Source: Acidobacteriota bacterium (GTDB lineage: Bacteria > Acidobacteriota > Vicinamibacteria > Vicinamibacterales > UBA2999). Taken from it: a stretch of DNA of 7,260 nucleotides. Position 1 is the first letter of the stretch. Every line of letters starts with the position of its first letter. The notes below the pieces were generated by a model. That model was given only the letters and a program-made list of their open reading frames with translations. It was not told the DNA's origin and did not search any database. Positions 1 through 6,529 of the stretch are shown one piece after another. The stretch is taken from NCBI GenBank assembly GCA_013813075.1, contig JACCSI010000107.1, forward strand, positions 1 to 7,260, read 5' to 3'. A program made the translations under genes and the position numbers.

Positions 1-47
1 GTCGCCTTGGACATTGACGATGAGCCTGCATGGCACCGCCGCCGCCA
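1..47. repeat. 47-bp exact direct repeat, copy 1 (kdsB-derived, joined to pyrG)
   Basis: Bases 1-47 are identical to 568-614, and identity ends at base 48 (g here, c at 615). The offset is 567, a multiple of three, so both copies are read in the same minus-strand frame. The run crosses into pyrG through a GGCGGCGGCG tract encoding Ala-Ala-Ala in both genes, so the junction microhomology is about 10 bases. The copy is cut by the window edge, so its full length is unknown. Confidence 0.95.
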
Positions 48-120
48 GCCCCTTGCCGAGTGACGACACCACGCCGCCGGTTACGAAGATGTATTTGGTG
101 GGTCGCTTCTCTGGTCCCAT
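1..120 (-). CDS. pyrG: CTP synthase N-terminus, chimeric and truncated at window edge
   Basis: CTP synthase makes CTP from UTP, ATP and glutamine. Only the start of the amidoligase domain is here. From the ATG at 120 the reading opens with a short tail, then [20 protein letters not shown], the nearly invariant N-terminus of PyrG including its [10 protein letters not shown] nucleotide loop. After this the reading becomes [12 protein letters not shown], which is not CTP synthase (expected to continue roughly SIGALLE) but the exact KdsB segment encoded at 568-603. Only about bases 37-120 are therefore believable pyrG. The start lies 3 bp after the kdsB stop, without a clear Shine-Dalgarno, so translational coupling is likely. 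Seen: identity and frame. Inferred: the true gene continues normally beyond an artefactual junction. A genuine fusion would destroy an essential enzyme. Confidence 0.8.
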   Translation of the reverse strand, partial: MGPEKRPTKYIFVTGGVVSSLGKGLAAAVPCRLIVNVQGD

Positions 121-123
121 GTG

Positions 124-972
124 TTACCCGCGCGCACCAGTGAGCATCAGGTGCCTGACACGTTCGAGATCTTCCTGCGTGTTGACTTCGACCGAGTGGT
201 AAGTCGTGTCCACGACATTGATGCGGACTCCGTTTTCCAGCGCGCGCAACTGCTCGAGGGTCTCAGTGCGCTCGAGCGGCCCGGGCGGAAGACGTGACAG
301 TCGCAGCAGCGTGTCGCGCCGATAAACGTAGAGGCCGATGTGCACGCGGGCGATTGGCGCGGCCACGTCATCACGTCCGTACGGAATCGGTGCACGCGAG
401 AAATACAGCCCGAAGCCCTGGCCGTCGCGCACGACCTTCACGACGTTCGGATTGGCGAGTTCGGCGTGGTCGCGCAGCGGTCGGGCGGCGGTCCCGATTT
501 CAATTGATGGATCGCGACGGAGCGGCTCGACCGCGGCATCGATGACGGCGGGATCCAGCATCGGTTCGTCGCCTTGGACATTGACGATGAGCCTGCATGG
601 CACCGCCGCCGCCACTTCGGCGAGGCGATCAGTCCCGGAGCCATGCGTGGAGGCGGTCATGCAGGCCACGCCGCCAAAAGCATCGACGGCCCGCGCAATC
701 CGCTCGTCGTCGGTGGCAACCAGCACGAAGTCGAGAGACTTGGCGGCCGCGGCGCGGCGGTAGACGTGCTCGATCATCGGGCGGCCGGCGATGTCGACGA
801 GAGCTTTTCCGGGGAGGCGGGCTGACTGATACCGCGCGGGGATGATGGCAAGAACCGACGTTTCAGTCAGCGCAAAAGGTAGCTGCGTGACCGGAACAGC
901 AGGCACGGAGAATTCTACCACGGCCTCCCGGTTCGCATCTCGAGGGACGCCCTCAAGAACTGCGTTCACCAT
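124..972 (-). CDS. kdsB: 3-deoxy-manno-octulosonate cytidylyltransferase (CMP-KDO synthetase)
   Basis: KdsB transfers CMP from CTP to KDO in the cytoplasm, giving the activated sugar for the inner core of LPS. The longest frame is 282 aa; usual KdsB length is about 250. Visible motifs, numbered from the ATG at 972: IIPARYQSARLPGKAL at 43-58 (nucleotide-binding loop), GSGTDRLAE at 111-119, NVQGDEP at 131-137 (metal/nucleotide Asp), PIPYGR at 195-200, HIGLYVYRR at 211-219, and VNTQEDLE near the C-terminus. The first 39 residues have no KdsB counterpart and the ATG lacks a Shine-Dalgarno. An in-frame GTG at 906 (260 aa) sits just downstream of a TGGTAGAAT extended -10 and is the start I favour. 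It lies 3 bp upstream of pyrG, an apt partner because PyrG makes the CTP used here. The function call is firm; the start is not. Confidence 0.95.
   Translation of the reverse strand: MVNAVLEGVPRDANREAVVEFSVPAVPVTQLPFALTETSVLAIIPARYQSARLPGKALVDIAGRPMIEHVYRRAAAAKSLDFVLVATDDERIARAVDAFGGVACMTASTHGSGTDRLAEVAAAVPCRLIVNVQGDEPMLDPAVIDAAVEPLRRDPSIEIGTAARPLRDHAELANPNVVKVVRDGQGFGLYFSRAPIPYGRDDVAAPIARVHIGLYVYRRDTLLRLSRLPPGPLERTETLEQLRALENGVRINVVDTTYHSVEVNTQEDLERVRHLMLTGARG
568..614. repeat. 47-bp exact direct repeat, copy 2 (native position inside kdsB)
   Basis: This copy sits inside the intact kdsB frame. It encodes the Ala run followed by [12 protein letters not shown], which contains the conserved NVQGDEP nucleotide-sugar transferase motif. 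It is flanked on both sides by continuous KdsB homology, so this is the authentic location and bases 1-47 are the displaced copy. Confidence 0.95.
912..920 (-). promoter_or_regulatory. extended -10 promoter element for kdsB-pyrG
   Basis: Read on the minus strand this is TGGTAGAAT, a TGn extended -10 followed by TAGAAT. No good -35 lies 16-18 bases upstream, as is common for extended -10 promoters. Initiation 6-7 bases downstream would fall at about 905-906, exactly on the in-frame GTG of kdsB, suggesting a leaderless transcript. The element lies inside the longest kdsB frame, which argues against the ATG at 972. No expression data support it. Confidence 0.45.
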
Positions 973-995
973 GGGCGGTGGTGCGCGCTCGATCG

Positions 996-1023
996 TGACC
1001 GCAGTTGTGACACGCAGCGGTCA
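996..1023. promoter_or_regulatory. operator-like dyad between divergent kdsB and PilP/GspC-like gene
   Basis: TGACCGC (996-1002) and GCGGTCA (1017-1023) form a perfect 7-bp inverted repeat with a 14-bp centre. The dyad spans the predicted -35 of the rightward promoter, where a repressor site would be expected. A dyad this size can arise by chance in GC-rich DNA, so the assignment is tentative. Confidence 0.3.
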
Positions 1024-1035
1024 GCGTAATAAGAT
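1005..1035 (+). promoter_or_regulatory. sigma70-like promoter for the PilP/GspC-like gene
   Basis: A -35-like TTGTGA (1005-1010) is followed 16 bases later by TAATAA (1027-1032), overlapping an alternative TAAGAT (1030-1035). A transcript from either would start around 1039-1042, only a few bases before the start codon at 1048. This AT-rich patch stands out in an otherwise GC-rich divergent spacer. No ribosome binding site fits between it and the ATG. Confidence 0.45.
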
Positions 1036-1047
1036 AGAGACGCGTTG

Positions 1048-1563
1048 ATGCCCGGAAAACTTGTCGCGCTGATTGGCGCCGTCTGTCTCACGACAGGCTG
1101 GCTGCTGGCGTCGCTGCTGACCCCGCCAGTCGCGCGGGTCCAGACATTGCGCGAACGGCGGCCCCCGGCGGCGACGGCCGCCGCCAATCCGGCGCAGTTC
1201 GCCGAGCAGGCGCAATTGCGTTTGGAGCAGGCAGCCGCGCCGCCCACGCCGCCGACACGCCGACGCAACCCTTTCTTTTTTGGCGGGCGTCAGGCGCCGT
1301 CCGAGCGCGATGGCGCCCAGCAGGAGCCGCTTGTTCCCGCACTCGAGTTGACCCCTGCGACGTTGCCGGCCCGCCCGGCCTACAGCCTCTCAGGGATTGG
1401 CGTCACCGGCGACGATCGCACCGCCGTGCTCACCGACGGCACGTCAGTCACGCTCGTCAAGGTTGGTGACGCGGTCGGTGGGTATCAAGTGCTGGATATC
1501 ACCGACACGAGCGTGACGCTCGCCGCGTCGTCCGGTGAACGTCGGATTTTGCGACTGCGATAA
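1048..1563 (+). CDS. PilP/GspC-like membrane-anchored periplasmic protein
   Basis: 171 aa, not assigned to a named gene. Residues 4-24 form one hydrophobic N-terminal segment with few preceding charges, an inner-membrane anchor. Then comes an Ala/Pro/Arg-rich linker (about 30-72), an RRRNPFFF motif (71-78), another Pro-rich stretch, and a compact beta-rich domain at about 111-171 reading YSLSGIGV...AVLTDG...VKVGDAVGGYQVLDI...SVTLAA...RILRL. That layout (anchor, disordered linker, R-x-PF motif, small domain of the 'DG...V..GD.V..Y.V..I' type) is known from GspC of type II secretion and PilP of type IV pili, where the domain contacts the secretin. No other secretion or pilus genes are in the window, so it looks orphaned. 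ATG at 1048 is chosen; a TTG at 1045 directly precedes it. It is convergent with serA across a 77-bp gap with no clear terminator. Confidence 0.7.
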   Translation: MPGKLVALIGAVCLTTGWLLASLLTPPVARVQTLRERRPPAATAAANPAQFAEQAQLRLEQAAAPPTPPTRRRNPFFFGGRQAPSERDGAQQEPLVPALELTPATLPARPAYSLSGIGVTGDDRTAVLTDGTSVTLVKVGDAVGGYQVLDITDTSVTLAASSGERRILRLR

Positions 1564-1640
1564 AGACAGGATCGTTCGCCCATGCACTGCACGGTGACCG
1601 CCGCTCCCGCCGGAACAGCGACGCCAGACCCCGCCCTCCG

Positions 1641-3221
1641 CTACACCCACACCGCCCACGCGCTCTGAATCGCAGGTACCGCTCGAATTTCGTCCATCAC
1701 CGCTTTCGACAGGGCCGTACGATTGGGGTCGTCCACCGTGACCACGCCAACAGCGCCGCTTCCGCCACGGCCCAAGGCAAAGTTCGCAATATTGATGACA
1801 TGATGTCCGAGGATCGACCCGACCGCACCGATGACGCCGGGTTGATCATTGTTCACCATCAGCAGCATCGCGCCATCGAGCGGTGCGTCCACCTGCACGC
1901 CGTCGAGCAAGACTAACCGCGGCTCGCCCTGCACCACGGTGCCTTCGACCCAGCGCGCGCCGTCCTCCGTGTGCAGCTTGACCGACAGCAGGCTGGTGTA
2001 GCTCCGCGGCCGCGGACTATGCGACTCGCTGACATCGATACCGCGTTCGGTGGCAACGCTGCGCGCATTGACCGAGGTGATGGGCGAGGAGAGCACGGTT
2101 CGCAGCAGCCCTTCGAGGACCGAGCTGACAATCAAGGGATTCGACGCGCCGGCTAGCGCACCGTAGTAGCGGACGCTGACGCCTTCGATGCGCACCGCAC
2201 CAAGTTGGCCGAGCAGGCAGCCGAGCTTGCGGGCGACTTCGACGAAGGGCTGGAGCTTCTGAAATTCATCGGCCGCCAGGGACGGGAAGTTGACGGCGTT
2301 GCGAATGACGCCGGTCTTCAGGAAGTCGCGCAGCGCAGACGCGGTTTCCACGCCGACCAACTCCTGGCCCTCGCGCGTTGACGCCGCAATGTGAGGAGTC
2401 GCGACGACCTGGGGCAACTTCTGCAGCCGGTGATCGTTGGTGGGCTCGTTCTGGAAGACGTCAAGCGCTGCGCCGCCAATCTGACCCGACTCGATCGCGT
2501 CGGCCAGGGCGCCCTCGTCTATCAGATCTCCCCGCGCGGTGTTGACGATGCGCAAGCCCCTTTTGCAGGCCGCGAAGCGCGCCGCATCGAAGATGTGCCG
2601 GGTTTCCGTCGTTGACGGCATGTGCAGCGACAGAAAATCGGCACGCCCGCACAGTTGCTCAAGTGAGACCAGTTCGATGCTCAAGTCGCGCGCTACGCTG
2701 GCGCTGATGAATGGGTCGTGTGCGATCACGTTCATCTCGAAGGCACGCGCCCGGCGCGCCACCTCCTGACCGATGCGGCCAAGTCCGGCCAAGCCGAGCG
2801 TTTTCCCGCGCACTTCTTCGCCGAGGAAGCTTTTCTTGTCCCACTTGCCCTGCTTCATGGATGCATCGGCGGCGGAGATTTTTCGGGCAAGTGCCAGCAC
2901 CAGCGCCATCGACAATTCCGCAACGCTAATGCTGTTGGCGCCCGGCGCGTTCATGACGACGATGCCGCGCGCGCTCGCGGCATCGACATCCACGTTGTCG
3001 ACACCAGTGCCGGCCCGCGCGATGGCGCGAAGTGTTGGCGCCGCGTGAATGAGGTCGGCGGTGACCTTGGTCGCACTACGCACGACGATGGCGTCGGCAT
3101 CGGCCAGATCGATCGCGAGTTCGGCGGGTGAGCGGCCACTGCGCGCGTCGATCTCCCATCCTTCGGAACGGAGGAGGTCGACAGCAGAAGAAGGAAGGTC
3201 GTCGGCGACGAGAATTTTCAT
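1641..3221 (-). CDS. serA: D-3-phosphoglycerate dehydrogenase, long ACT-containing form
   Basis: SerA oxidises 3-phosphoglycerate to 3-phosphohydroxypyruvate with NAD+, the committed step of serine synthesis in the cytosol. The 526-aa product starting MKILVADD matches the length of the long (type I) form. In order: split substrate-binding domain (1 to ~100 and ~280-310); Rossmann domain with GLGRIG at 146-151 and Asp169 after the following strand for NAD; catalytic triad Arg230 (NTARGD), Glu259 (QNEP) and His277 (TPHIAAST); an intervening allosteric substrate-binding-type domain at about 311-445; and a C-terminal ACT domain at about 451-526 (LLMVNNDQPGVIG). The ACT domain suggests serine feedback inhibition, by family knowledge. 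The frame extends 30 codons upstream to 3311, but that stretch has no SerA homology, so ATG 3221 is chosen. No strong Shine-Dalgarno precedes it. Single gene, divergent from mdh. Confidence 0.97.
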   Translation of the reverse strand: MKILVADDLPSSAVDLLRSEGWEIDARSGRSPAELAIDLADADAIVVRSATKVTADLIHAAPTLRAIARAGTGVDNVDVDAASARGIVVMNAPGANSISVAELSMALVLALARKISAADASMKQGKWDKKSFLGEEVRGKTLGLAGLGRIGQEVARRARAFEMNVIAHDPFISASVARDLSIELVSLEQLCGRADFLSLHMPSTTETRHIFDAARFAACKRGLRIVNTARGDLIDEGALADAIESGQIGGAALDVFQNEPTNDHRLQKLPQVVATPHIAASTREGQELVGVETASALRDFLKTGVIRNAVNFPSLAADEFQKLQPFVEVARKLGCLLGQLGAVRIEGVSVRYYGALAGASNPLIVSSVLEGLLRTVLSSPITSVNARSVATERGIDVSESHSPRPRSYTSLLSVKLHTEDGARWVEGTVVQGEPRLVLLDGVQVDAPLDGAMLLMVNNDQPGVIGAVGSILGHHVINIANFALGRGGSGAVGVVTVDDPNRTALSKAVMDEIRAVPAIQSAWAVWV

Positions 3222-3367
3222 CAGGTGTATGATTCCACAGTTGTGCTGAGCCCAAGAAGACCCGCGCGTGGCGTGAAGGGATTGTGCTGCCGCCCACGAC
3301 GCACCATGCAAGGTGCAAGTCGCTCATTTCCGCCAGAACCTCCGCGTAACCCCGCGTTCACCGGCTG

Positions 3368-3388
3368 TTTTCCACACGGTTTTCCACA
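3368..3388 (+). promoter_or_regulatory. two tandem DnaA-box-like sites (TTTTCCACA)
   Basis: TTTTCCACA occurs at 3368-3376 and again at 3380-3388, spaced 12 bases start to start on the same strand. Both match the relaxed DnaA box consensus TTWTNCACA without mismatch. The core TTCCACA recurs inverted at 3394-3400 and again at 3233-3239. Clustering in a GC-rich spacer is unlikely by chance. They could be DnaA sites acting on the mdh or serA promoter, or an operator for an unrelated regulator; no replication genes are adjacent. Confidence 0.45.
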
Positions 3389-3400
3389 GAATTTGTGGAA
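3382..3400. repeat. inverted repeat TTCCACA-GAATT-TGTGGAA
   Basis: A perfect 7-bp inverted repeat (3382-3388 with 3394-3400) has a 5-base centre and overlaps the second TTTTCCACA site. It sits about 85 bp upstream of the mdh start, just before the TTGTCA at 3403. It could be a dimer-binding operator or two opposed boxes; a 7-bp stem without a T-tract makes a terminator unlikely. Confidence 0.6.
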
Positions 3401-3484
3401 CGTTGTCAAAGACGGTGAGGCGAACTGACCTAACGTCGGCGGAAGGGCAAACAGCCAAAGGCAAAATTAAAAAGGCAGAACTGC

Positions 3485-4417
3485 ATGAATCGAAAAGTGA
3501 CGGTCGTCGGCGGCGCAGGCAACGTTGGTGCCACGGTCGCGCGCGCCATTGCCCAGAAAGAACTTGCCGATGTCGTGATCGTGGACATCGCGGACACCAA
3601 GGCGGCGGGGGTGGCGCTCGACATTTACCAGTCGTGTCCGATCGAAGGGTCGGCGTCGAGGGTGATTGGCGTTGGCACGAAAGATTTTTCGGAGAGCGCG
3701 AACTCTGACGTCGTCGTCATCACATCGGGAGTGCCGCGCAAGCCAGGCATGAGCCGCGACGACCTGTTGTCGGTGAACTACAAGATCATGCAGGACGTTA
3801 CTGCGGAGATCGTCAAGCACTCGCCGAATTGCATCATCGTCCCCGTCGCCAATCCCCTCGACGCGATGTCGCAGGCGGTGTTTCGTCTCAGCAAGTTCCC
3901 TCGCGAGCGCGTCATCGGCATGGCCGGTGTGCTCGACTCGGCGCGCATGCGCGCCTTCCTGGCGGAAGAACTTCAGGTGTCCCCGGCAGACATCTCCTGT
4001 TTTGTGCTCGGCGGACACGGCGACACCATGGTGCCGCTGGCGCGCTTCTCGACCGTGGCGGGCGTCCCGATTACGGAATTGTTGTCCGCGGAGCGGATCG
4101 AGGCGATCAGCGCACGCACGGCCAGCGGCGGCGCTGAAATCACCAAACTGGTGGGCACGAGCGCGTGGTACGCGCCGGGCGCGTCTGCCGCGGCGATGGT
4201 GGAGGCTATCCTCAAGGATTCGAGGCGCGTGATGCCCTGCTCGGTGTACCTGGAGGGTGAATACGGCATCAACAACCTCTTTGTCGGCGTGCCAGTCAAG
4301 CTCGGTGCGCGGGGCGTTGAACAAATCATTGAGATCAGTCTCACCGACGTGGAGCGCGCGGCGCTGCACAAGTCGGCCGCCTCGGTGAGAGAACTCGTGG
4401 ACGTGATCAAAGTATGA
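3485..4417 (+). CDS. mdh: NAD-dependent malate dehydrogenase (LDH-like family)
   Basis: The enzyme interconverts malate and oxaloacetate with NAD(H) in the TCA cycle. At 310 aa it has the usual length of the LDH-like MDH group. It shows the dinucleotide loop GGAGNVG (9-15), Asp34 ending the second strand (prefers NAD over NADP), the mobile active-site loop [15 protein letters not shown] (81-95) with Arg85 and Arg91 binding the substrate carboxylates, LDSAR (150-154) with the substrate-binding Arg154, and catalytic His178 in [10 protein letters not shown]. Arg rather than Gln at the loop specificity position separates malate from lactate dehydrogenase. First gene of mdh-sucC-sucD, its TGA overlapping the sucC ATG by 4 bp (ATGA). 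The ATG at 3485 begins directly with the first beta strand, so the start is well supported. Confidence 0.97.
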   Translation: MNRKVTVVGGAGNVGATVARAIAQKELADVVIVDIADTKAAGVALDIYQSCPIEGSASRVIGVGTKDFSESANSDVVVITSGVPRKPGMSRDDLLSVNYKIMQDVTAEIVKHSPNCIIVPVANPLDAMSQAVFRLSKFPRERVIGMAGVLDSARMRAFLAEELQVSPADISCFVLGGHGDTMVPLARFSTVAGVPITELLSAERIEAISARTASGGAEITKLVGTSAWYAPGASAAAMVEAILKDSRRVMPCSVYLEGEYGINNLFVGVPVKLGARGVEQIIEISLTDVERAALHKSAASVRELVDVIKV

Positions 4418-5580
4418 AAATCCACGAGTATCAGGCGAAAGCCATTCTCGCTAGACACGGCGTGCCGGTCCCACACGGCGAGGTCGCGTTCTCGGCGCAG
4501 GAGGCCGGCGCGATCGCACGGCGTCTTGGCGGCGGGGTGGTCGTGGTCAAGGCACAGATTCATGCCGGCGGCCGCGGCAAGGCCGGAGGCGTCAAGGTGG
4601 TGAAGTCGTCGGATGAAGCCGAGAAGTTTGCCGGGAATTTGCTCGGCACAACGCTCGTCACCTACCAGACGGGCCCAACCGGCCAGGTGGTCGGCCGGCT
4701 GCTTGTCGAAGAAGGGCTGGCGATTGACCGCGAATTGTACCTGAGCATGGTGGTGGACCGGGCGTCACAGAAGATCGTGCTGATGGTCAGCGCCGAAGGT
4801 GGCGTGGACATCGAGGAGGTCGCTGCCCAGACGCCCGAGCGCATCCACAAGGAGTTCATCGACCCCGCCGTCGGCCTGCAGGGGTTTCAAGCACGCAAGC
4901 TGGCATTCGCCCTCGGCCTCCCCGGTGCGTCGGTGGGCAAGGCGACGAAAATGATGATGGCGCTGTACAACGCCTTCATCGCGACCGATTCGTCGCTGCT
5001 CGAGATCAATCCGCTCATCACCACCAAGAGCGGCGACCTGCTGGCGCTCGACGCGAAGATGAACTTCGACGATAACGCCCTCTATCGTCACGCCGACATC
5101 AAGGACCTGCGCGACCTCGCGGAGGAAGACCCGCTCGAGGTCGAAGCGTCGAAATACGCCCTGAACTACATCCGTCTCGATGGCAATATTGGCTGCATGG
5201 TCAATGGCGCGGGCCTGGCAATGGCGACGATGGACATCATTCAGTTGGCTGGCGGCACACCGGCGAACTTTCTCGACGTCGGAGGCGGGGCGAACGCGGA
5301 GCAGATTCGCAACGCCTTTAAGATCCTGATGTCGGACAAGAACGTCAAGGCGGTCCTCATCAACATCTTCGGCGGTATCCTGCGCTGCGACGTCCTGGCG
5401 CAGGGCGTCATTGCGGCGGTCAAGGAGCTCGGCGTTCCCGTCCCCATCGTCATTCGCATGAAGGGCACCAACGTCGAGGAAGGCAAGCGGATGCTTGCGG
5501 ACAGCGGCTTGAACTTCGCCACCGCCGACACGATGAGCGAAGCCGCCGACAAGGTCGTCGCGCTAGCGGGGGGACGGTAA
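4414..5580 (+). CDS. sucC: succinyl-CoA synthetase (ADP/GDP-forming) beta subunit
   Basis: With SucD this forms succinate-CoA ligase, which converts succinyl-CoA to succinate with substrate-level NTP synthesis. At 388 aa it is collinear with E. coli SucC. The N-terminal ATP-grasp domain opens [20 protein letters not shown] and has [18 protein letters not shown] (46-63). Asn199 in LLEINPLI and Asp213 in ALDAK are the expected Mg-nucleotide ligands and fall at the family numbering. The C-terminal ligase-CoA domain carries [20 protein letters not shown] (255-274), FLDVGGGA (286-293) and [16 protein letters not shown] (316-331). The start lies in the mdh stop (ATGA), and the TAA shares its last A with the sucD ATG, so the three genes are translationally coupled. 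ATP versus GTP preference cannot be read here. Confidence 0.98.
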   Translation: MKIHEYQAKAILARHGVPVPHGEVAFSAQEAGAIARRLGGGVVVVKAQIHAGGRGKAGGVKVVKSSDEAEKFAGNLLGTTLVTYQTGPTGQVVGRLLVEEGLAIDRELYLSMVVDRASQKIVLMVSAEGGVDIEEVAAQTPERIHKEFIDPAVGLQGFQARKLAFALGLPGASVGKATKMMMALYNAFIATDSSLLEINPLITTKSGDLLALDAKMNFDDNALYRHADIKDLRDLAEEDPLEVEASKYALNYIRLDGNIGCMVNGAGLAMATMDIIQLAGGTPANFLDVGGGANAEQIRNAFKILMSDKNVKAVLINIFGGILRCDVLAQGVIAAVKELGVPVPIVIRMKGTNVEEGKRMLADSGLNFATADTMSEAADKVVALAGGR

Positions 5581-6455
5581 TGGCGGTGTTACTCGACCAG
5601 AAGACACGCCTGATCGTGCAGGGATTAACGGGGCGCGAAGGCACGTTCCACGCCAAGGCCGCGCAGGCGTATCACACCAGTGTCGTCGGGGGTGTGACTC
5701 CGGGCAAGGGTGGTACGACGCACGAGGGCTGGCCAGTCTTCAATACCGTGGCTGATGCCGTCCGGGAGACTGGCGCCAACGCCTCGGTAATTTTCGTTCC
5801 CCCGCCGTTTGCGGCCGACGCCATCATGGAGGCGGCCGACGCCGGGGTCGAGCTGGTGGTCTGCATCACCGAGGGTATTCCGGTGGTGGACATGCTCGGT
5901 GTGATGACCTACCTACAGCAGCGGCCGACCACGCGTCTGATCGGCCCCAACTGCCCGGGCATTATTTCTCCGGGTAAAGGCAAAGCCGGCATCATTCCCG
6001 CGAACATCTGCCGCGAAGGCCGTATCGGCATCGTCTCGAAAAGCGGCACGCTGACCTATGAGGCCATCGACCAGACCACGCAGCGCGGCCTGGGTCAATC
6101 GACGTGCATCGGCATCGGCGGCGATCCACTGATCGGCACGATGTATATCGACGCGCTGAAGCTGTTTGCGGCCGACGACGAGACCGACGCGGTGATTATG
6201 ATTGGCGAAATCGGGGGCGCTGCCGAGGAAGAAGCCGCGGAGTGGATTAAGACCAACTTCACAAAACCGCTGGTCGGTTTCATTGCCGGCCAGACCGCGC
6301 CGCCCGGACGCCGTATGGGCCATGCCGGCGCCATCATCGCGGGCGGGAAGGGCACGGCCGCAGAAAAAATGGCAGCGCTCACGTCCGCGGGCGTGCACGT
6401 TGTCAAGAGTCCAGCCGAAATGGGGCAGGCGTTGGTGGAAGCGTTGGGCAGGTAG
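5580..6455 (+). CDS. sucD: succinyl-CoA synthetase alpha subunit
   Basis: The alpha subunit binds CoA and carries the phosphohistidine that passes phosphate to the nucleotide held by SucC. At 291 aa it matches the family. The N-terminal CoA-binding domain shows [10 protein letters not shown] (15-24) and [19 protein letters not shown] (37-55). [10 protein letters not shown] (96-105) and [20 protein letters not shown] (121-140) follow. The ligase domain has [10 protein letters not shown] (153-162) and [10 protein letters not shown] (178-187). The phosphorylated His is His248 in [20 protein letters not shown] (245-264). The ATG overlaps the sucC stop by one base (TAATG). This is the last gene of the operon; sucAB, which follow sucCD in some bacteria, are absent. 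A strong hairpin begins 20 bp after the stop. Confidence 0.98.
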   Translation: MAVLLDQKTRLIVQGLTGREGTFHAKAAQAYHTSVVGGVTPGKGGTTHEGWPVFNTVADAVRETGANASVIFVPPPFAADAIMEAADAGVELVVCITEGIPVVDMLGVMTYLQQRPTTRLIGPNCPGIISPGKGKAGIIPANICREGRIGIVSKSGTLTYEAIDQTTQRGLGQSTCIGIGGDPLIGTMYIDALKLFAADDETDAVIMIGEIGGAAEEEAAEWIKTNFTKPLVGFIAGQTAPPGRRMGHAGAIIAGGKGTAAEKMAALTSAGVHVVKSPAEMGQALVEALGR

Positions 6456-6475
6456 GAACGACGGATCGCAGAAGC

Positions 6476-6514
6476 ACTTGGCCGGTCTCGCGACGACGCG
6501 ACGACCGGCCAAGT
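6476..6514. terminator. bidirectional hairpin between sucD and the Met-rich gene
   Basis: A 12-bp perfect stem (6476-6487 ACTTGGCCGGTC with 6503-6514) continues after one bulged base (6502) into a 5-bp inner stem, TCGCG with CGCGA, closed by an ACGA loop (6493-6496). That gives 17 paired bases in 39. No T-tract follows on either strand, so it departs from the classical intrinsic terminator. Its position between convergent genes and its symmetry support two-way termination or 3'-end protection. Confidence 0.75.
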
Positions 6515-6529
6515 CAGTCGATGGCGTAA

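Larger units (their letters stand above)
3222..3484. promoter_or_regulatory. divergent serA/mdh regulatory spacer
   Basis: This 263-bp spacer separates divergent serA and mdh and must hold promoters for both. For serA a weak -10-like TGGAAT (minus strand, 3237-3232) lies 10 bases before the ATG. For mdh, TTGTCA at 3403-3408 is a plausible -35, but the hexamer 17 bases on (TGACCT) is poor and TAACGT (3431-3436) is too far. A purine-rich AAGGCAG about 8 bases before the mdh ATG may be a weak ribosome binding site. I see no convincing small gene here. The tandem TTTTCCACA sites are listed separately. Confidence 0.5.

Noticed and set aside
338..763. 141-codon plus-strand frame inside kdsB
   Set aside because: The minus strand encodes complete KdsB motifs across the same bases; the plus frame is low-complexity Ser/Ala/Arg.
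1564..1640. Terminator between the PilP/GspC-like gene and serA
   Set aside because: Only 4-bp complementary runs were found in this 77-bp convergent gap and no T-tract, so no terminator can be supported.
3222..3311. 30-codon upstream extension of serA (start at 3311)
   Set aside because: The extension has no SerA similarity, and the enzyme's first beta strand starts at MKILVADD. The extra codons run across the promoter region.
3382..3400. The TTCCACA inverted repeat as an intrinsic terminator of an upstream gene
   Set aside because: No gene reads toward it (the spacer is divergent), the stem is only 7 bp and AT-containing, and no T-tract follows.
3467..4369. 300-codon open frame on the minus strand opposite mdh
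   Set aside because: It is rich in His, Arg and Asp, has no recognisable motif, and lies entirely antisense to a well-supported malate dehydrogenase. Long antisense frames are expected in GC-rich coding DNA.
3973..4563. 196-codon minus-strand open frame across the mdh/sucC boundary
   Set aside because: It mirrors the codon phase of mdh and sucC, crosses two real genes and shows no family signature.
5913..6512. 199-codon minus-strand open frame opposite sucD
   Set aside because: It is antisense to sucD with its many conserved motifs, and would begin within the terminator hairpin; composition is typical of a shadow frame.
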